Positions 15,972 through 24,980 are shown, counted from the stretch's first letter. The stretch: 64,000 nt of DNA from JAAXHF01 sp963665955 (GCA_965231765.1 OZ246887.1:3410001-3474000), one strand, 5' to 3'. The notes: a model not told the origin generated them from the sequence alone. Numbers and translations: made by a program.

Positions 15972-18900
15972 GTGAAAATTTCGGTGAAATTTCGAGGTGC
16001 TGAGGACACACAAGATATGACACTCCCGCAAACGCTTATCTCCCCACCTTTTCGGTTCGATCTTGCTCATCGCCGGTTCTGGCACGAGTCGGAGGAGCTG
16101 TTCCTGCGTCCCAAGGCATTTGCCATGCTGAGCTACTTGCTCGAACGTCCTGGGCAGTTCGTGACGAAGGGGGAATTATTAGCCGCGATCTGGCCTGGAA
16201 CATCGGTGAGTGATGGGGCAGTCAAAGCCTGCATTCGTGAGCTGCGCAAAGTATTGGGCGATGATGCCCGTACACCGGAGGATATTGAAACGGTGCATCG
16301 ACGGGGGTATCGATTCATTGCCCCACTCCATTCGGCTTCGCCGGTTCAAGGTTCAAAGTCTCAAGTTCACAGTCCTGATCCAATCCCTCCCCCCCAATCC
16401 CTCCCCCCCATTTTTGTTGGTCGTGAGGCCGAACTCGAGCAACTCCACGACTGGTTCAGCCAAGCACACGCCGGTGCGCGGCAAATTGTGTTTGTCACAG
16501 GCGAGCCTGGGATTGGAAAAACGTCACTTATTGAAACGTTTCTTCACACACTCCGAACAACACAAGACGTATGGATTGCTCAAGGGCAGTGTATTGAGCA
16601 GTACGGACAAGGCGAGGCATATCTGCCGGTGCTGACGGCTCTTGGTCGGCTGTGTCGAGAGCCGAGCACTGAGCACCTCGTGCCATTGCTGCATCAGTGG
16701 GCACCAACGTGGGCGGTGCAGTTGCCCTGGCTTCTCAGCGACAATGCGCTGGCTGCGCTCCAACTCCGGCTTCAGCGGTCCACGCCAGAACGGATGCTGC
16801 GGGAGTTCGCTGAAGCGGTAGAGGTTTTAACAGTGGAACGTCCGCTCGTTTTGTGGCTCGATGATCTGCAGTGGAGTGATTTCTCGACGCTTGATCTGCT
16901 GTCCTTTCTCGCCCAGCGTCATGAACGGGCGCGGTTGCTCATTGTAGGGACATATCGTTCCGGTGACACGGTTGATAGTGGGCACTCGGTATCGGCTGTC
17001 GCGCATGAGCTGTATCTGCATGGACACTGCGACGTTGTTCCACTCGGTTTGCTGGGTGAGGACGATGTCAGACACCATCTCACTCAGCATGAGATCATAG
17101 GTAAGCAATCAGCGACAAGCATTTCTACGCTTGCACGCTCTGTACACCAGCGGACGGAGGGAAATCCGCTCTTCATGCTGAATGTGGTGGAGGAGGTGCT
17201 CAGTCAGGGAGGGGTTGAGCAAATTGAACAGGCTTGTGGAATCGGGACCTGTGAAGAACAAGAGGAACAACAAGACACGTATACGCTCAGAGTGCCTGAC
17301 TCCTTGCGGCAGATGATCGAACAGCGTCTTGATCGGCTGGATGTGGAAAGCCAGCACGCGCTGGAAGTTGCCAGCGTTGCTGGTCTGGAGTTTACTGCTG
17401 CTACTATTGCGATACAGGGACACAGGGATGCTCTGCAAACGGAAGCTGTGTGTGCGGAGTTAGCAAGACGACAGCAGTTTGTGCAGGCATGCGGGATCTG
17501 TGAATGGCCGGATGGCACGCTGACCACACGTTACCGATTTCTGCATGCCCTGTATCAAGAGGTGCTGTATGAGCGGCTGCCAGCCGGAAGACGACGCTTC
17601 CTGCATCAACAGATCGCCGAGCGCCAGGAGCGAGGCTATGGTCAGCGGGCAGTGGAAATTGCGGCTGAGCTGGCCGTTCACTTTGAACACGGGCGGGCAT
17701 ATGGCCGAGCGGTGGAGTATCGGCAGCAGGCTGCCCATGTTGCGCTACAGCGCTATGCATATCGTGAAGCGTTGGCGCACCTCACCCATGGAGACGAGCT
17801 GCTCCAGCGACTCCCAGTGACACCAGACCGTAACCATAAAGAGTTGCACCTACTTTTGCAGCTGACCGAGCCGCTGATGCTCCTCAACGGAGGAGCAGCG
17901 CCAGAGGTCAAGCGCACGTACTCCCGTGCTTTAGCGCTGTCTCAGCAACTGGCCGATCCTGCAAAAAATACGCAAAATGCAGAAAATCTTGTGGACAACC
18001 TTGCTACACACTGTCAGGTGCTACTGGGGCTAGGCACGGTCCATCTTGTCTGTGGAGAGATTCTGACTGCCGATAGGTATGGGCAGCAGGCGATGACTCT
18101 GGCCGAGCAGATACAGCAGCCTATGTTTTTTGTGTTTGCACACCAAACGCTTGGTACGAGCGCACTCTATCAGGGACGTTTACGTCGTGCGCTTACCCAC
18201 TTTGAAAACGTGATAACACTGGCTGATATGCCAAGCCCACCTTCGCTCGTATCAACGACACACGTCTTCTGTCTCGTCTATACGAGCCTCGCCCTATGGG
18301 CGCTCGGCTATCCGGAGCAAGCGGTGCGGCGGAGTCGAGAAGGACTGACCGCTGCCGACCAGCTGGGGCTTCCGTATAGCCAGGTGTTCGCCCTGTATGG
18401 TGAGGCAGTTCTCCACACGTTCCGTCGGGATGTGCAGGTGGTCCAGACCCGTGTTCAGGAAATGATTACGTTGTGCGAGAAATACGGCTTGCAGGAAATG
18501 TTGGCCTTAGGGACTATTATTGACGGGTGGGCATTGGCCGAGTGCGGGCACGCAACACAAGGTATTGCCCGAATGCAGCGTGGCCTTGCTACGTATCAAG
18601 CTACCGGGGCGCGACTGTCACTGCCACATCTCCTCGCCATGCTCGTTGAAGCCTCCGCACAAGCAGAGCAGGCCAATGAGGGACTCGAAGTACTGACTGA
18701 GGCGGTCGATGCGATGCAGCACAGCGGAGAGCAACTCTTTGCGCCCTGGCTCTTGCGGCTCAAAGGCGAACTCCTTTTGGCGCTCTCGTCGGAGCAGCAC
18801 TTTGAGGCCGAGCAATGTTTTCTGGATGCGATTGATGCTGCCCAATGTTCTCAAGCGAAGTCGTGGGAGCTCCAGGCGACGATTCGCCTAACCCAACTCT

Positions 18901-19025
18901 GGCATCAACAGGGCAAGCGAAAAAGAGCGCGCCAAAGACTTGCGGAGATTTTCGGCTGGTTCAGCGAAGGCGGCGACACCACAGACTTGCGTGAAGCGAA
19001 GGCTCTTCTTTCGGCGTGGTCATAG
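15972..19025 (+). CDS. wHTH-AAA ATPase-TPR transcriptional regulator
   Basis: 1017-residue one-piece regulator. An OmpR/CadC-type winged helix (about residues 25-115, with GYRFIAP at its end) is followed by a Pro-rich linker (about 116-150), then a STAND/AAA-type ATPase: FVGREAELEQL, Walker A VTGEPGIGKTS near 175-185, and Walker B LVLWLDDLQWSD near 290. A long helical TPR-like C-terminus follows. Such proteins usually sense a ligand with the TPR part and activate a neighbouring gene. The divergent penicillin acylase-type gene is the natural candidate. The start may be GTG 15972 or ATG 16017; the second has GAGGA about 10 bases upstream. The linker DNA (16343-16410) is made of tandem 7-bp and roughly 15-bp repeats. 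Confidence 0.9.
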   Translation: MKISVKFRGAEDTQDMTLPQTLISPPFRFDLAHRRFWHESEELFLRPKAFAMLSYLLERPGQFVTKGELLAAIWPGTSVSDGAVKACIRELRKVLGDDARTPEDIETVHRRGYRFIAPLHSASPVQGSKSQVHSPDPIPPPQSLPPIFVGREAELEQLHDWFSQAHAGARQIVFVTGEPGIGKTSLIETFLHTLRTTQDVWIAQGQCIEQYGQGEAYLPVLTALGRLCREPSTEHLVPLLHQWAPTWAVQLPWLLSDNALAALQLRLQRSTPERMLREFAEAVEVLTVERPLVLWLDDLQWSDFSTLDLLSFLAQRHERARLLIVGTYRSGDTVDSGHSVSAVAHELYLHGHCDVVPLGLLGEDDVRHHLTQHEIIGKQSATSISTLARSVHQRTEGNPLFMLNVVEEVLSQGGVEQIEQACGIGTCEEQEEQQDTYTLRVPDSLRQMIEQRLDRLDVESQHALEVASVAGLEFTAATIAIQGHRDALQTEAVCAELARRQQFVQACGICEWPDGTLTTRYRFLHALYQEVLYERLPAGRRRFLHQQIAERQERGYGQRAVEIAAELAVHFEHGRAYGRAVEYRQQAAHVALQRYAYREALAHLTHGDELLQRLPVTPDRNHKELHLLLQLTEPLMLLNGGAAPEVKRTYSRALALSQQLADPAKNTQNAENLVDNLATHCQVLLGLGTVHLVCGEILTADRYGQQAMTLAEQIQQPMFFVFAHQTLGTSALYQGRLRRALTHFENVITLADMPSPPSLVSTTHVFCLVYTSLALWALGYPEQAVRRSREGLTAADQLGLPYSQVFALYGEAVLHTFRRDVQVVQTRVQEMITLCEKYGLQEMLALGTIIDGWALAECGHATQGIARMQRGLATYQATGARLSLPHLLAMLVEASAQAEQANEGLEVLTEAVDAMQHSGEQLFAPWLLRLKGELLLALSSEQHFEAEQCFLDAIDAAQCSQAKSWELQATIRLTQLWHQQGKRKRARQRLAEIFGWFSEGGDTTDLREAKALLSAWS
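16343..16410. repeat. Heptamer and 15-bp tandem repeats inside the regulator gene
   Basis: Five 7-base units run from 16343 to 16377; the first two are GGTTCAA, and the rest are diverged AGTTCAC-like units. They are followed at 16381-16410 by two copies of a CAATCCCTCCCCCC-type unit. The whole array encodes the flexible linker between the winged helix and the ATPase, so it was tolerated in frame. Confidence 0.6.
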
Positions 19026-19054
19026 GCCACGAGCGTGTTCTTGCTAAAGCCCGG

Positions 19055-19975
19055 CTACTGCAGCAGCCAGACCATGATCGCCTTTTGCACATGCAGGCGA
19101 TTTTCAGCCTGCTCAAAGATGACTGACTGCGGGCTGTCTAACACCTCTTCAGTGATCTCTTCGCCCCGATGAGCGGGCAGACAGTGCATGACTAAGGCAT
19201 CAGGTTTGGCCAGTGCCATGAGGTCAGCGTTGACTTGGTATGGACCAAACGCCTCACGTCGGACAGCACTTTCTTTTTCTTGACCCATGCTGGTCCACAC
19301 ATCCGTGTAAACTGCATCAGCGCCACGCACAGCGTCTTCCAGCGATTGGGTAATGAGGATATCCGCGCCTGCTTGTCGAGCAGCTGCCAGCATATCCGCA
19401 TTTGGTTCATAGCCTTGTGGACAGGCCAAACGGAAGGAAATAGGCAACTTGCTGGCCGCGCTCAGCCACGAGTTGACGATATTATTGCCATCGCCGACAA
19501 AAGCGATGCTGAGACCGTCGAGCTGACCCCGCTGTTCAATCAGGGTCAAACAGTCAGCCAGGATTTGACACGGATGAAGCAAATCTGACAGGCCATTAAT
19601 CACCGGGATTGTCGCGTGCCGGGCGAGTTCCATGACAATTTCGTGTGAGAATGTCCGGACCATAATCAGATCGACCCAGCGTGACAGGTTGCGCGCCACA
19701 TCAGCCGGTGATTCACGCGTTCCAAGACCGATATCAGGCGGAGAGAGATACACCGCATAACCGCCCAGCTGGACCATTCCGGCTTCAAAGGTCACCCGTG
19801 TGCGCAGGCTGGGTTTTTCAAAAATCATCGCCAGTGTTCTGCCCGCGAGCAGCGGGTGTTGCCGGCCGTCTTTTCGATCTCTCTTCAGGCGCTGAGCGAG
19901 AGAAAAGATTTTCTCAAGCTGCTCCGGCGTGAGGTCGGTAATACTGATCAGATCCCGTTTCCGTTCCATTTTCAT
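19055..19975 (-). CDS. argF: Ornithine carbamoyltransferase
   Basis: Makes citrulline from ornithine and carbamoyl phosphate. It has 306 residues. The carbamoyl-phosphate loop reads EKPSLRTRVTFE at 53-64, with Leu instead of the more common Thr/Gly in S-[T/G]-R-T. The ornithine-side motif HCLPAHRGEEI lies near the C-terminus, and DLLHPCQ near residue 130. The ATG overlaps the argD stop (ATGA), fixing the start. An acetyl- or succinyl-ornithine transcarbamylase is less likely because HCLP and its neighbourhood are of the ornithine type. argG, its usual next gene, is about 8.8 kb away. Confidence 0.95.
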   Translation of the reverse strand: MKMERKRDLISITDLTPEQLEKIFSLAQRLKRDRKDGRQHPLLAGRTLAMIFEKPSLRTRVTFEAGMVQLGGYAVYLSPPDIGLGTRESPADVARNLSRWVDLIMVRTFSHEIVMELARHATIPVINGLSDLLHPCQILADCLTLIEQRGQLDGLSIAFVGDGNNIVNSWLSAASKLPISFRLACPQGYEPNADMLAAARQAGADILITQSLEDAVRGADAVYTDVWTSMGQEKESAVRREAFGPYQVNADLMALAKPDALVMHCLPAHRGEEITEEVLDSPQSVIFEQAENRLHVQKAIMVWLLQ

Positions 19976-21165
19976 TGTCGCGCTAAGACTTTCTCAAGAA
20001 TATCCATGCCGTGATCGATCTCATCTTTAGTCACAATGAGTGGAGGGATAAAGCGTAACACTTTTCCGGCTGCACAGTTAATCAGCAAACCTTCCTCTAG
20101 GCAGCTCGTTGCAATATCAGCACCATCACGATCGAGTTCCGCCCCAAGGATGAGTCCTTGACCACGCACGTCCGTGATAAAAGAAAACTTGTCTTTCAGC
20201 GCCTGGAGTTTGCTGAGAAAGTATGCGCCCATTTTTTGGCAATTCTCCAGGACTCCATCGTTGAGCAGTGTCTCAATGACGGCAACCCCAGCTGCACATG
20301 CAACCGCATTGCCGCCAAAAGTTGAACCGTGACTGCCAAGGCTTAAACTTTCTGCGACCTCCGCCCGCGCAACCATCGCACCGACTGGAATGCCACCGCC
20401 CAAGGCTTTTGCCAGGGGCATGATGTCTGGCTCAATACCGGTATATTCATAGGCGAAGAGTGTCCCCGTCCGGCCAATGCCAACCTGGACTTCATCGGCA
20501 ATCAGCAACAAGCCGTGTCGATCGCAGATCTCACGCACGCCCTTCAAATAGCCGGGCTGTGGCATCACCACCCCGCCTTCGCCTAGAATCGGTTCGACGA
20601 GGATCGCAATAGTCTTCTCAGAGACGGCGGCTTCCATTGTGGCTAAGTCATCATAGGCCACATATCGGAATCCTTCGAGCACTGGACCAAAGCCTTGGCG
20701 GACCTTTTCCTGACCGGTTGCGGCAATGGTTGCCATAGTCCGTCCATGGAAAGAGCCTAAAACAGTGAGAATTTCGTAGCGCCCCTCGCGCTTGTCCACT
20801 CCATATTTGCGAGCCAGTTTGATAGATGCTTCATTGGCCTCGGCTCCGCTGTTGCAGAAAAAGACTTTGTCACCAAATGAGTTCTTACACAGCAGCTCAG
20901 CCAAACGCGCCTGCGGAACGGTGTGGTGTAAGTTGGAGATATGGGTCAGGGTGGCAACTTGCTCTTGGACGGCCTTTACTACGGCAGGATGGCACTGGCC
21001 CAGGTTCATGACTGCCAGGCTGGAGAACAGGTCTAAGTACTCTTTGCCCTCTGCATCCCACAACTTACAGCCTTCGCCACGCACAAAAGCGACTGGGTAG
21101 CGCGCGTAGGTCTGGCATAAATATTGGTTGTTCAGATCAATAATTTCTTGGCTTGTTTGGCTCAT
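19972..21165 (-). CDS. argD: Acetylornithine aminotransferase
   Basis: PLP-dependent class III aminotransferase of 397 residues in the acetylated arginine pathway. The PLP lysine is Lys253 in PLAKALGGGIP. Asp224 in IADEVQVGIGRTG binds the pyridine nitrogen, and CNSGAEANEAS lies at 104-114. It overlaps argB (upstream) and argF (downstream) by 4 bases each, so argB-argD-argF are translationally coupled. It could also serve as succinyldiaminopimelate aminotransferase, as ArgD does in some bacteria; that would suit the dap genes nearby. Confidence 0.95.
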   Translation of the reverse strand: MSQTSQEIIDLNNQYLCQTYARYPVAFVRGEGCKLWDAEGKEYLDLFSSLAVMNLGQCHPAVVKAVQEQVATLTHISNLHHTVPQARLAELLCKNSFGDKVFFCNSGAEANEASIKLARKYGVDKREGRYEILTVLGSFHGRTMATIAATGQEKVRQGFGPVLEGFRYVAYDDLATMEAAVSEKTIAILVEPILGEGGVVMPQPGYLKGVREICDRHGLLLIADEVQVGIGRTGTLFAYEYTGIEPDIMPLAKALGGGIPVGAMVARAEVAESLSLGSHGSTFGGNAVACAAGVAVIETLLNDGVLENCQKMGAYFLSKLQALKDKFSFITDVRGQGLILGAELDRDGADIATSCLEEGLLINCAAGKVLRFIPPLIVTKDEIDHGMDILEKVLARQ

Positions 21166-22058
21166 TGTGTGTGTCCTCCGCTCATCCGAACCACCTCCGT
21201 GCCGATCCCTTCTTTCGTAAAAATTTCAAGAAGAATAGCATGGCGGACTCGGCCGTCGATAATATGGGTCTTTTTTACCCCGCTGTGTAGGGCGTCGATA
21301 CAGCACTCGACCTTGGGGATCATGCCGGCACTAATAGTGTGTTCTTCGATTAGTATTGTGGCTTGGTCGCTGGCCAAGGTCGAGATCAGGCTCCCAGTGT
21401 GGTCTTTGATACCTTCCACATCAGTCAGCAGGATGAGTTTTTCGGCTTCTAAGGCTTGCGCAATTTTTCCGGCGACGAGGTCGGCGTTGATATTATACGT
21501 GGTCCCGTCTTCGCCGATACCGATCGGAGCAATAACGGGGATAAAGTTGGCTTCGGTCAGTGAATGGACGACATCTGGATTGACTCCAACGACTTCACCG
21601 ACCTGGCCGATATCGAGGCTCTTAGGCGGTTGTCCGTCTTTGCTGACCGTCAAGAGCATTTTGCGGGCGATCATCATTTCGCCGTCTTTTCCGCTCAGTC
21701 CGACGGCTTTGCCGCCTTGGCGGCTGATCAAGGTCGCAATCTCTTTATTGAGTTTGCCCAGGACCATCTCGACAACGTCCATGGTGGCAGCGTCAGTGAC
21801 ACGCATGCCGCGGACAAATTCCGACGTAATGTCCAGCGTCTTGAGCATCTGTCCGATCTGCGGGCCACCACCGTGGACCACAACAGGGTTCATGCCCACA
21901 TACTTGAGCAGAACAATATCTTGAGCAAACTGTTGCTTGAGGTCTTCGTCCTGCATGGCATGCCCCCCGTATTTAATGACCAAGGTTTTGCCGGAGAAGC
22001 GTTGAATGTAGGGCAATGCCTCAAGCAGAGTATCGGCTTTTTGAATGAGTGCGTCCAC
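21162..22058 (-). CDS. argB: Acetylglutamate kinase
   Basis: Phosphorylates N-acetylglutamate, the usual control point of arginine synthesis. It has 298 residues. KYGGHAM at 29-35 contacts ATP, and VHGGGPQIG follows near residue 60. The start is a GTG at 22058. A promoter-like sequence lies 40-67 bases upstream. It heads the argB-argD-argF unit with ATGA coupling. I did not see the N-terminal helix of arginine-inhibited plant/Pseudomonas types clearly enough to judge feedback inhibition. Confidence 0.96.
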   Translation of the reverse strand: MDALIQKADTLLEALPYIQRFSGKTLVIKYGGHAMQDEDLKQQFAQDIVLLKYVGMNPVVVHGGGPQIGQMLKTLDITSEFVRGMRVTDAATMDVVEMVLGKLNKEIATLISRQGGKAVGLSGKDGEMMIARKMLLTVSKDGQPPKSLDIGQVGEVVGVNPDVVHSLTEANFIPVIAPIGIGEDGTTYNINADLVAGKIAQALEAEKLILLTDVEGIKDHTGSLISTLASDQATILIEEHTISAGMIPKVECCIDALHSGVKKTHIIDGRVRHAILLEIFTKEGIGTEVVRMSGGHTQ

Positions 22059-22097
22059 TGTTCAGAATAATCCCGTCCCATTCTGGGAAGTAGGAGT

Positions 22098-22125
22098 TTT
22101 ATGCTATTGTCCTCCGGTGGGTCAA
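22098..22125 (-). promoter_or_regulatory. Candidate promoter for argBDF
   Basis: On the minus strand TTGACC (22120-22125) and CATAAA (22098-22103) are separated by 16 bases. They lie about 40 bases upstream of the argB GTG in the divergent gap. Confidence 0.4.
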
Positions 22126-22212
22126 GAGCAAATACGTTTTTCTAGCGCATAGCTCTGTTTTTCTATCCCACAGCTCTTGGTTTCCAGGAATTCTTGGTGT
22201 AGGAGAGGATTC

Positions 22213-23067
22213 ATGCGTACCGTCATCTACTTGTTTAGCTTGATTCTGTGTCCCTGGTACGTCGCAACGGCTACAGCCGATCTGTACCAGTGGACTGATT
22301 TGAATGGAGTCCTCCATATTGTAGATGAGGCGGTTGAGGTGCCGGATGAGTACAGTGAGAAGCTGACTGTCTACAGCGCTCCTGAAGCGGAAGATCCTCC
22401 CGAGCCTGCGGCATTCCCGCTTGCGCCGAGTCGAACCTACGTGACTAACAGCCAAGGCGCGTTTGCCCAAAAGCTCGCGCTCGATCTGGGATTGATCAAG
22501 AATGAGAAAGAAGATGCCTTAGGCCCTCTTAGTGGTGCTGGTATCGGACCCGCAGGCAGTTGGAAGGTCGGCGACCCATTGTCTCATGAGGCGCTCGGCG
22601 AGATTGCAGCCGCGGTCCGGCGGGCAGCCCAATCTCAGCGACTCAAACTCTCGGCCAATGAAGCTGTTGCTGCCGTGGACAAGGTCGCCCAGCCATATCT
22701 GCCGGTCCCGGAAGTTGTACAATCGCCTCCACAGCCAGAGGTCATTGTGATTCAACAGCCGCCCCAAATCATCGAAGTCATCGAAGTCATCGAAGTCATC
22801 CATGAGCCGCACTATATACCGGTTCCGTATGGGGGTGGTTCAAGGAGATTCTCCCACCGCCGACGTATGCGTGATCAGGTCCAAGGGGGGTTCTCAGGCG
22901 GAGGCGGCATCGTGCTCGCTCCCCCATCCGAGCCTCGTCAGACACCAGGCAAGCCGCCGCTTCCGAGCTTCACCCGGTCACCTGTCAGAGGGTCGCGTCT
23001 CCCTATGGGAACCTCCCGTTTGCCACTGGGCTTAAGTTCGTCAGCCAGTCGTACCATACGGCGTTAG
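22213..23067 (+). CDS. DUF4124 domain-containing secreted protein
   Basis: 284 residues from ATG 22213, which has AGGAGAGGA just upstream; the frame extends 12 codons further but without a ribosome site. A signal peptide (MRTVIYLFSLILCPWYVATATA) is followed by the DUF4124 core DLYQWTDLNGVLHIVDE. A Pro- and Gln-rich middle then contains a (IEV)3 tract encoded by a 9-bp repeat, and the tail is Gly/Arg/Ser-rich and disordered. DUF4124 proteins are envelope proteins of unknown biochemical role. It is divergent from argB and stands alone. Confidence 0.8.
   Translation: MRTVIYLFSLILCPWYVATATADLYQWTDLNGVLHIVDEAVEVPDEYSEKLTVYSAPEAEDPPEPAAFPLAPSRTYVTNSQGAFAQKLALDLGLIKNEKEDALGPLSGAGIGPAGSWKVGDPLSHEALGEIAAAVRRAAQSQRLKLSANEAVAAVDKVAQPYLPVPEVVQSPPQPEVIVIQQPPQIIEVIEVIEVIHEPHYIPVPYGGGSRRFSHRRRMRDQVQGGFSGGGGIVLAPPSEPRQTPGKPPLPSFTRSPVRGSRLPMGTSRLPLGLSSSASRTIRR
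22771..22800. repeat. 9-bp tandem repeat in DUF4124 gene
   Basis: Three exact copies of ATCGAAGTC (22771-22797) plus a partial fourth encode IEVIEVIEVI. A length-variable tract is possible without changing frame. Confidence 0.8.
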
Positions 23068-23152
23068 GACAGTAGTCAGCCGCTTGTGACAGAGGACAGT
23101 ATGCATATTGCCGTCTTTAGCGATTATATCTGTTCTTTTTGCTCTATCGGCA

Positions 23153-23181
23153 TTGAAACCTTATATGGATCTGACATAAAT
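23153..23181 (+). promoter_or_regulatory. Candidate promoter for the TauD-type gene
   Basis: TTGAAA at 23153-23158 and a weak CATAAA at 23175-23180, spacing 16, lie about 46 bases before the ATG at 23227. The rest of the 158-base gap shows nothing clear. Confidence 0.3.
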
Positions 23182-23226
23182 CTGGCTCAAGTCAAGTAAT
23201 GAGGGTCGAATCAGGAGGGGAATATT

Positions 23227-24075
23227 ATGACACTACAGATTACTCCACTCAGTGCTGCTTTGGGGGCAGAAGTCACTGGCGTTGATTGGAAGCAACCGGT
23301 AGACGCTGCTACGGTGCAAGCTATCAATGCGGCATTTCTTGACTACCACCTGTTGTGCCTTCGATCGGAACCTCTGCAAGCTGTGGAATTCGCCCAGGTC
23401 GCGCAGTATTTTGGTGACCCCCAGCTCCAACTCCTGCGCAGCTATCGCGATGGAGAAGCCCCGGAAGTCTCAGTGCTCGACAGTAGCTACCAGACTCCCG
23501 AAGCCAAGCCCGATGATCTGTCCTTACTCCGACGGACGGGTTGGCATACGGATGATTCCTATTTTGCCGTGCCGGCCAAGGCGACGATGCTGCAATCACT
23601 AGCGAATCCTGAGTACGGTGGAGAAACATGCTTTTGTAACTTGCGAGCGGCTTATGACGGCTTGTCTGAAGAGATGAAAGCCCGGGTTGATGGACGCCAG
23701 GCCGTGCACGGCTACGACACTCTGCGAGCACCTGCGCGGGCGCAGAAGCGGACCAAGGAAGAGGAAGACGAAACTCCGGATGTGGTGCATCCCTTGGTTC
23801 GCACCCATGATGATACTGGCAAGAAAGCCATCTACCTCAACGCCAATCGGACTGATCGGATTGTTGATCTGGAGCGGGATGAGAGCGACGCCATCCTTGA
23901 TCAGATCCACGCGCATATGACCCAGCCGCAGTATCGGTACGATCATTCGTGGCGGGCCGGGGATATTCTACTGTGGGATAACCGTTGTCTAGTTCATTCG
24001 GTGAATATGGATTTCCCGATAGGACAACGTCGACTCCATCAGCGGATCTTGCTCAAGGGGTCAGTCCCTTTCTAA
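23227..24075 (+). CDS. TauD/TfdA family 2-oxoglutarate dioxygenase
   Basis: Fe(II)/2-oxoglutarate-dependent oxygenase, 282 residues. The iron triad is visible: His107 and Asp109 in GWHTDDSY, and a distal His in NRCLVHSV near residue 257, followed by RRLHQRI with the 2-oxoglutarate-binding Arg. The N-terminus ITPLSAALGAEVTGVDW is typical. AGGAGGGG precedes the ATG. Family members open taurine, alkyl sulfates, phenoxyacids or other small acids; the substrate is not readable. It is followed 28 bases later by a ybaK-like gene on the same strand. Confidence 0.93.
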   Translation: MTLQITPLSAALGAEVTGVDWKQPVDAATVQAINAAFLDYHLLCLRSEPLQAVEFAQVAQYFGDPQLQLLRSYRDGEAPEVSVLDSSYQTPEAKPDDLSLLRRTGWHTDDSYFAVPAKATMLQSLANPEYGGETCFCNLRAAYDGLSEEMKARVDGRQAVHGYDTLRAPARAQKRTKEEEDETPDVVHPLVRTHDDTGKKAIYLNANRTDRIVDLERDESDAILDQIHAHMTQPQYRYDHSWRAGDILLWDNRCLVHSVNMDFPIGQRRLHQRILLKGSVPF

Positions 24076-24103
24076 TAAGAGAGGCGCTCTCTTTGGACTA
24101 CGT

Positions 24104-24571
24104 ATGACTCCTGCCATTAACGTGCTCAAAAAAGCTGGTATAGCTTACCAGATTCATGCATATCAGCATGATGAGGATGCGGTGTCGTATGGCTTGGAAG
24201 CCGCCGAGGCGCTTGGCGTTGAGGCAGCCCAGGTTTTCAAGACGCTCGTTGTCAATCTACAGCCTAAAAGTTGTGTTGTCGCCATTGTCCCAGTTACCTC
24301 GCAGCTCAGTCTCAAAGCCCTGGCGCTAGCGGCTGGAGGAAAAAGTGCCAGGATGACGGAGCCCAAAGAGGCGGAACGGATAACGGGTTATGTGGTGGGT
24401 GGGATAAGCCCGCTGGGGCAGAAACGATGCTTGCTCACTGTGATTGACGACTCGGCCCTCACCCATGCCGCCATATTTGTCAGCGGAGGTCGCCGAGGGC
24501 TGGATATGAGTGTCGCGCCAGCGGATCTCATCGCACTGACCGCAGCCAAGGTGGCTAATATTACTGCATAG
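24104..24571 (+). CDS. ybaK: Cys-tRNA(Pro) deacylase, YbaK/EbsC family
   Basis: 155-residue editing-domain protein that removes mischarged cysteine from tRNA-Pro. The N-terminus TPAINVLKKAGIAYQIHAYQHDE, split by family-typical loops, and VFKTLVV match YbaK. The conserved GGISPLGQKR core is present, with the following region ending in FVSGGRRGLDMSVAPADL. The length matches the family. The ribosome site is weak. It lies between the dioxygenase and a small lipoprotein on the same strand, with no functional link seen. Confidence 0.92.
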   Translation: MTPAINVLKKAGIAYQIHAYQHDEDAVSYGLEAAEALGVEAAQVFKTLVVNLQPKSCVVAIVPVTSQLSLKALALAAGGKSARMTEPKEAERITGYVVGGISPLGQKRCLLTVIDDSALTHAAIFVSGGRRGLDMSVAPADLIALTAAKVANITA

Positions 24572-24596
24572 GCTGAGGAATACGAAGGAATGTATT

Positions 24597-24944
24597 ATGA
24601 AAAATTTGCTACTGACAGCTGTCGTGCTTGCTTGCATCGTCATGTTCGGTGTCGCCTGTCCCCAGGAGACACAAAACAAGTTTGGCCGGGCGGTTCAGAA
24701 TTGGACGGGAACGAACGGAGTGCTGGAAATTTATGCCGGTGAGAAGCTCGTCAGGCGCTTTCTTGAAATTGATAAGCTTTCCACCGCAACTGGGACAGAG
24801 GATAGCGCTCCACGGCCGTATCGTTTTGGCTACGGTATTCTGGACACGAATTTAAACGGAACGCATGACGATGGAGAGGAGAAAGTCTACTTCGAGTTCA
24901 GCGATTATTCGACATCATATGTGTTCTATGAGAGTCCATCTTAA
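24597..24944 (+). CDS. Small hypothetical lipoprotein
   Basis: 115 residues with a signal ending in the lipobox FGVAC (Cys21), so it should be lipid-anchored. AAGGA lies 10 bases upstream of the ATG. The mature part has no known domain. It contains an acidic turn, DTNLNGTHDDGEEK, that looks like a calcium-binding loop, in a beta-rich context with many aromatic residues. It lies 25 bases after ybaK and may share its transcript. Confidence 0.65.
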   Translation: MKNLLLTAVVLACIVMFGVACPQETQNKFGRAVQNWTGTNGVLEIYAGEKLVRRFLEIDKLSTATGTEDSAPRPYRFGYGILDTNLNGTHDDGEEKVYFEFSDYSTSYVFYESPS

Positions 24945-24980
24945 GAAGTTGTTGGAAAACCTCTCATAATAAGGAGCGCA

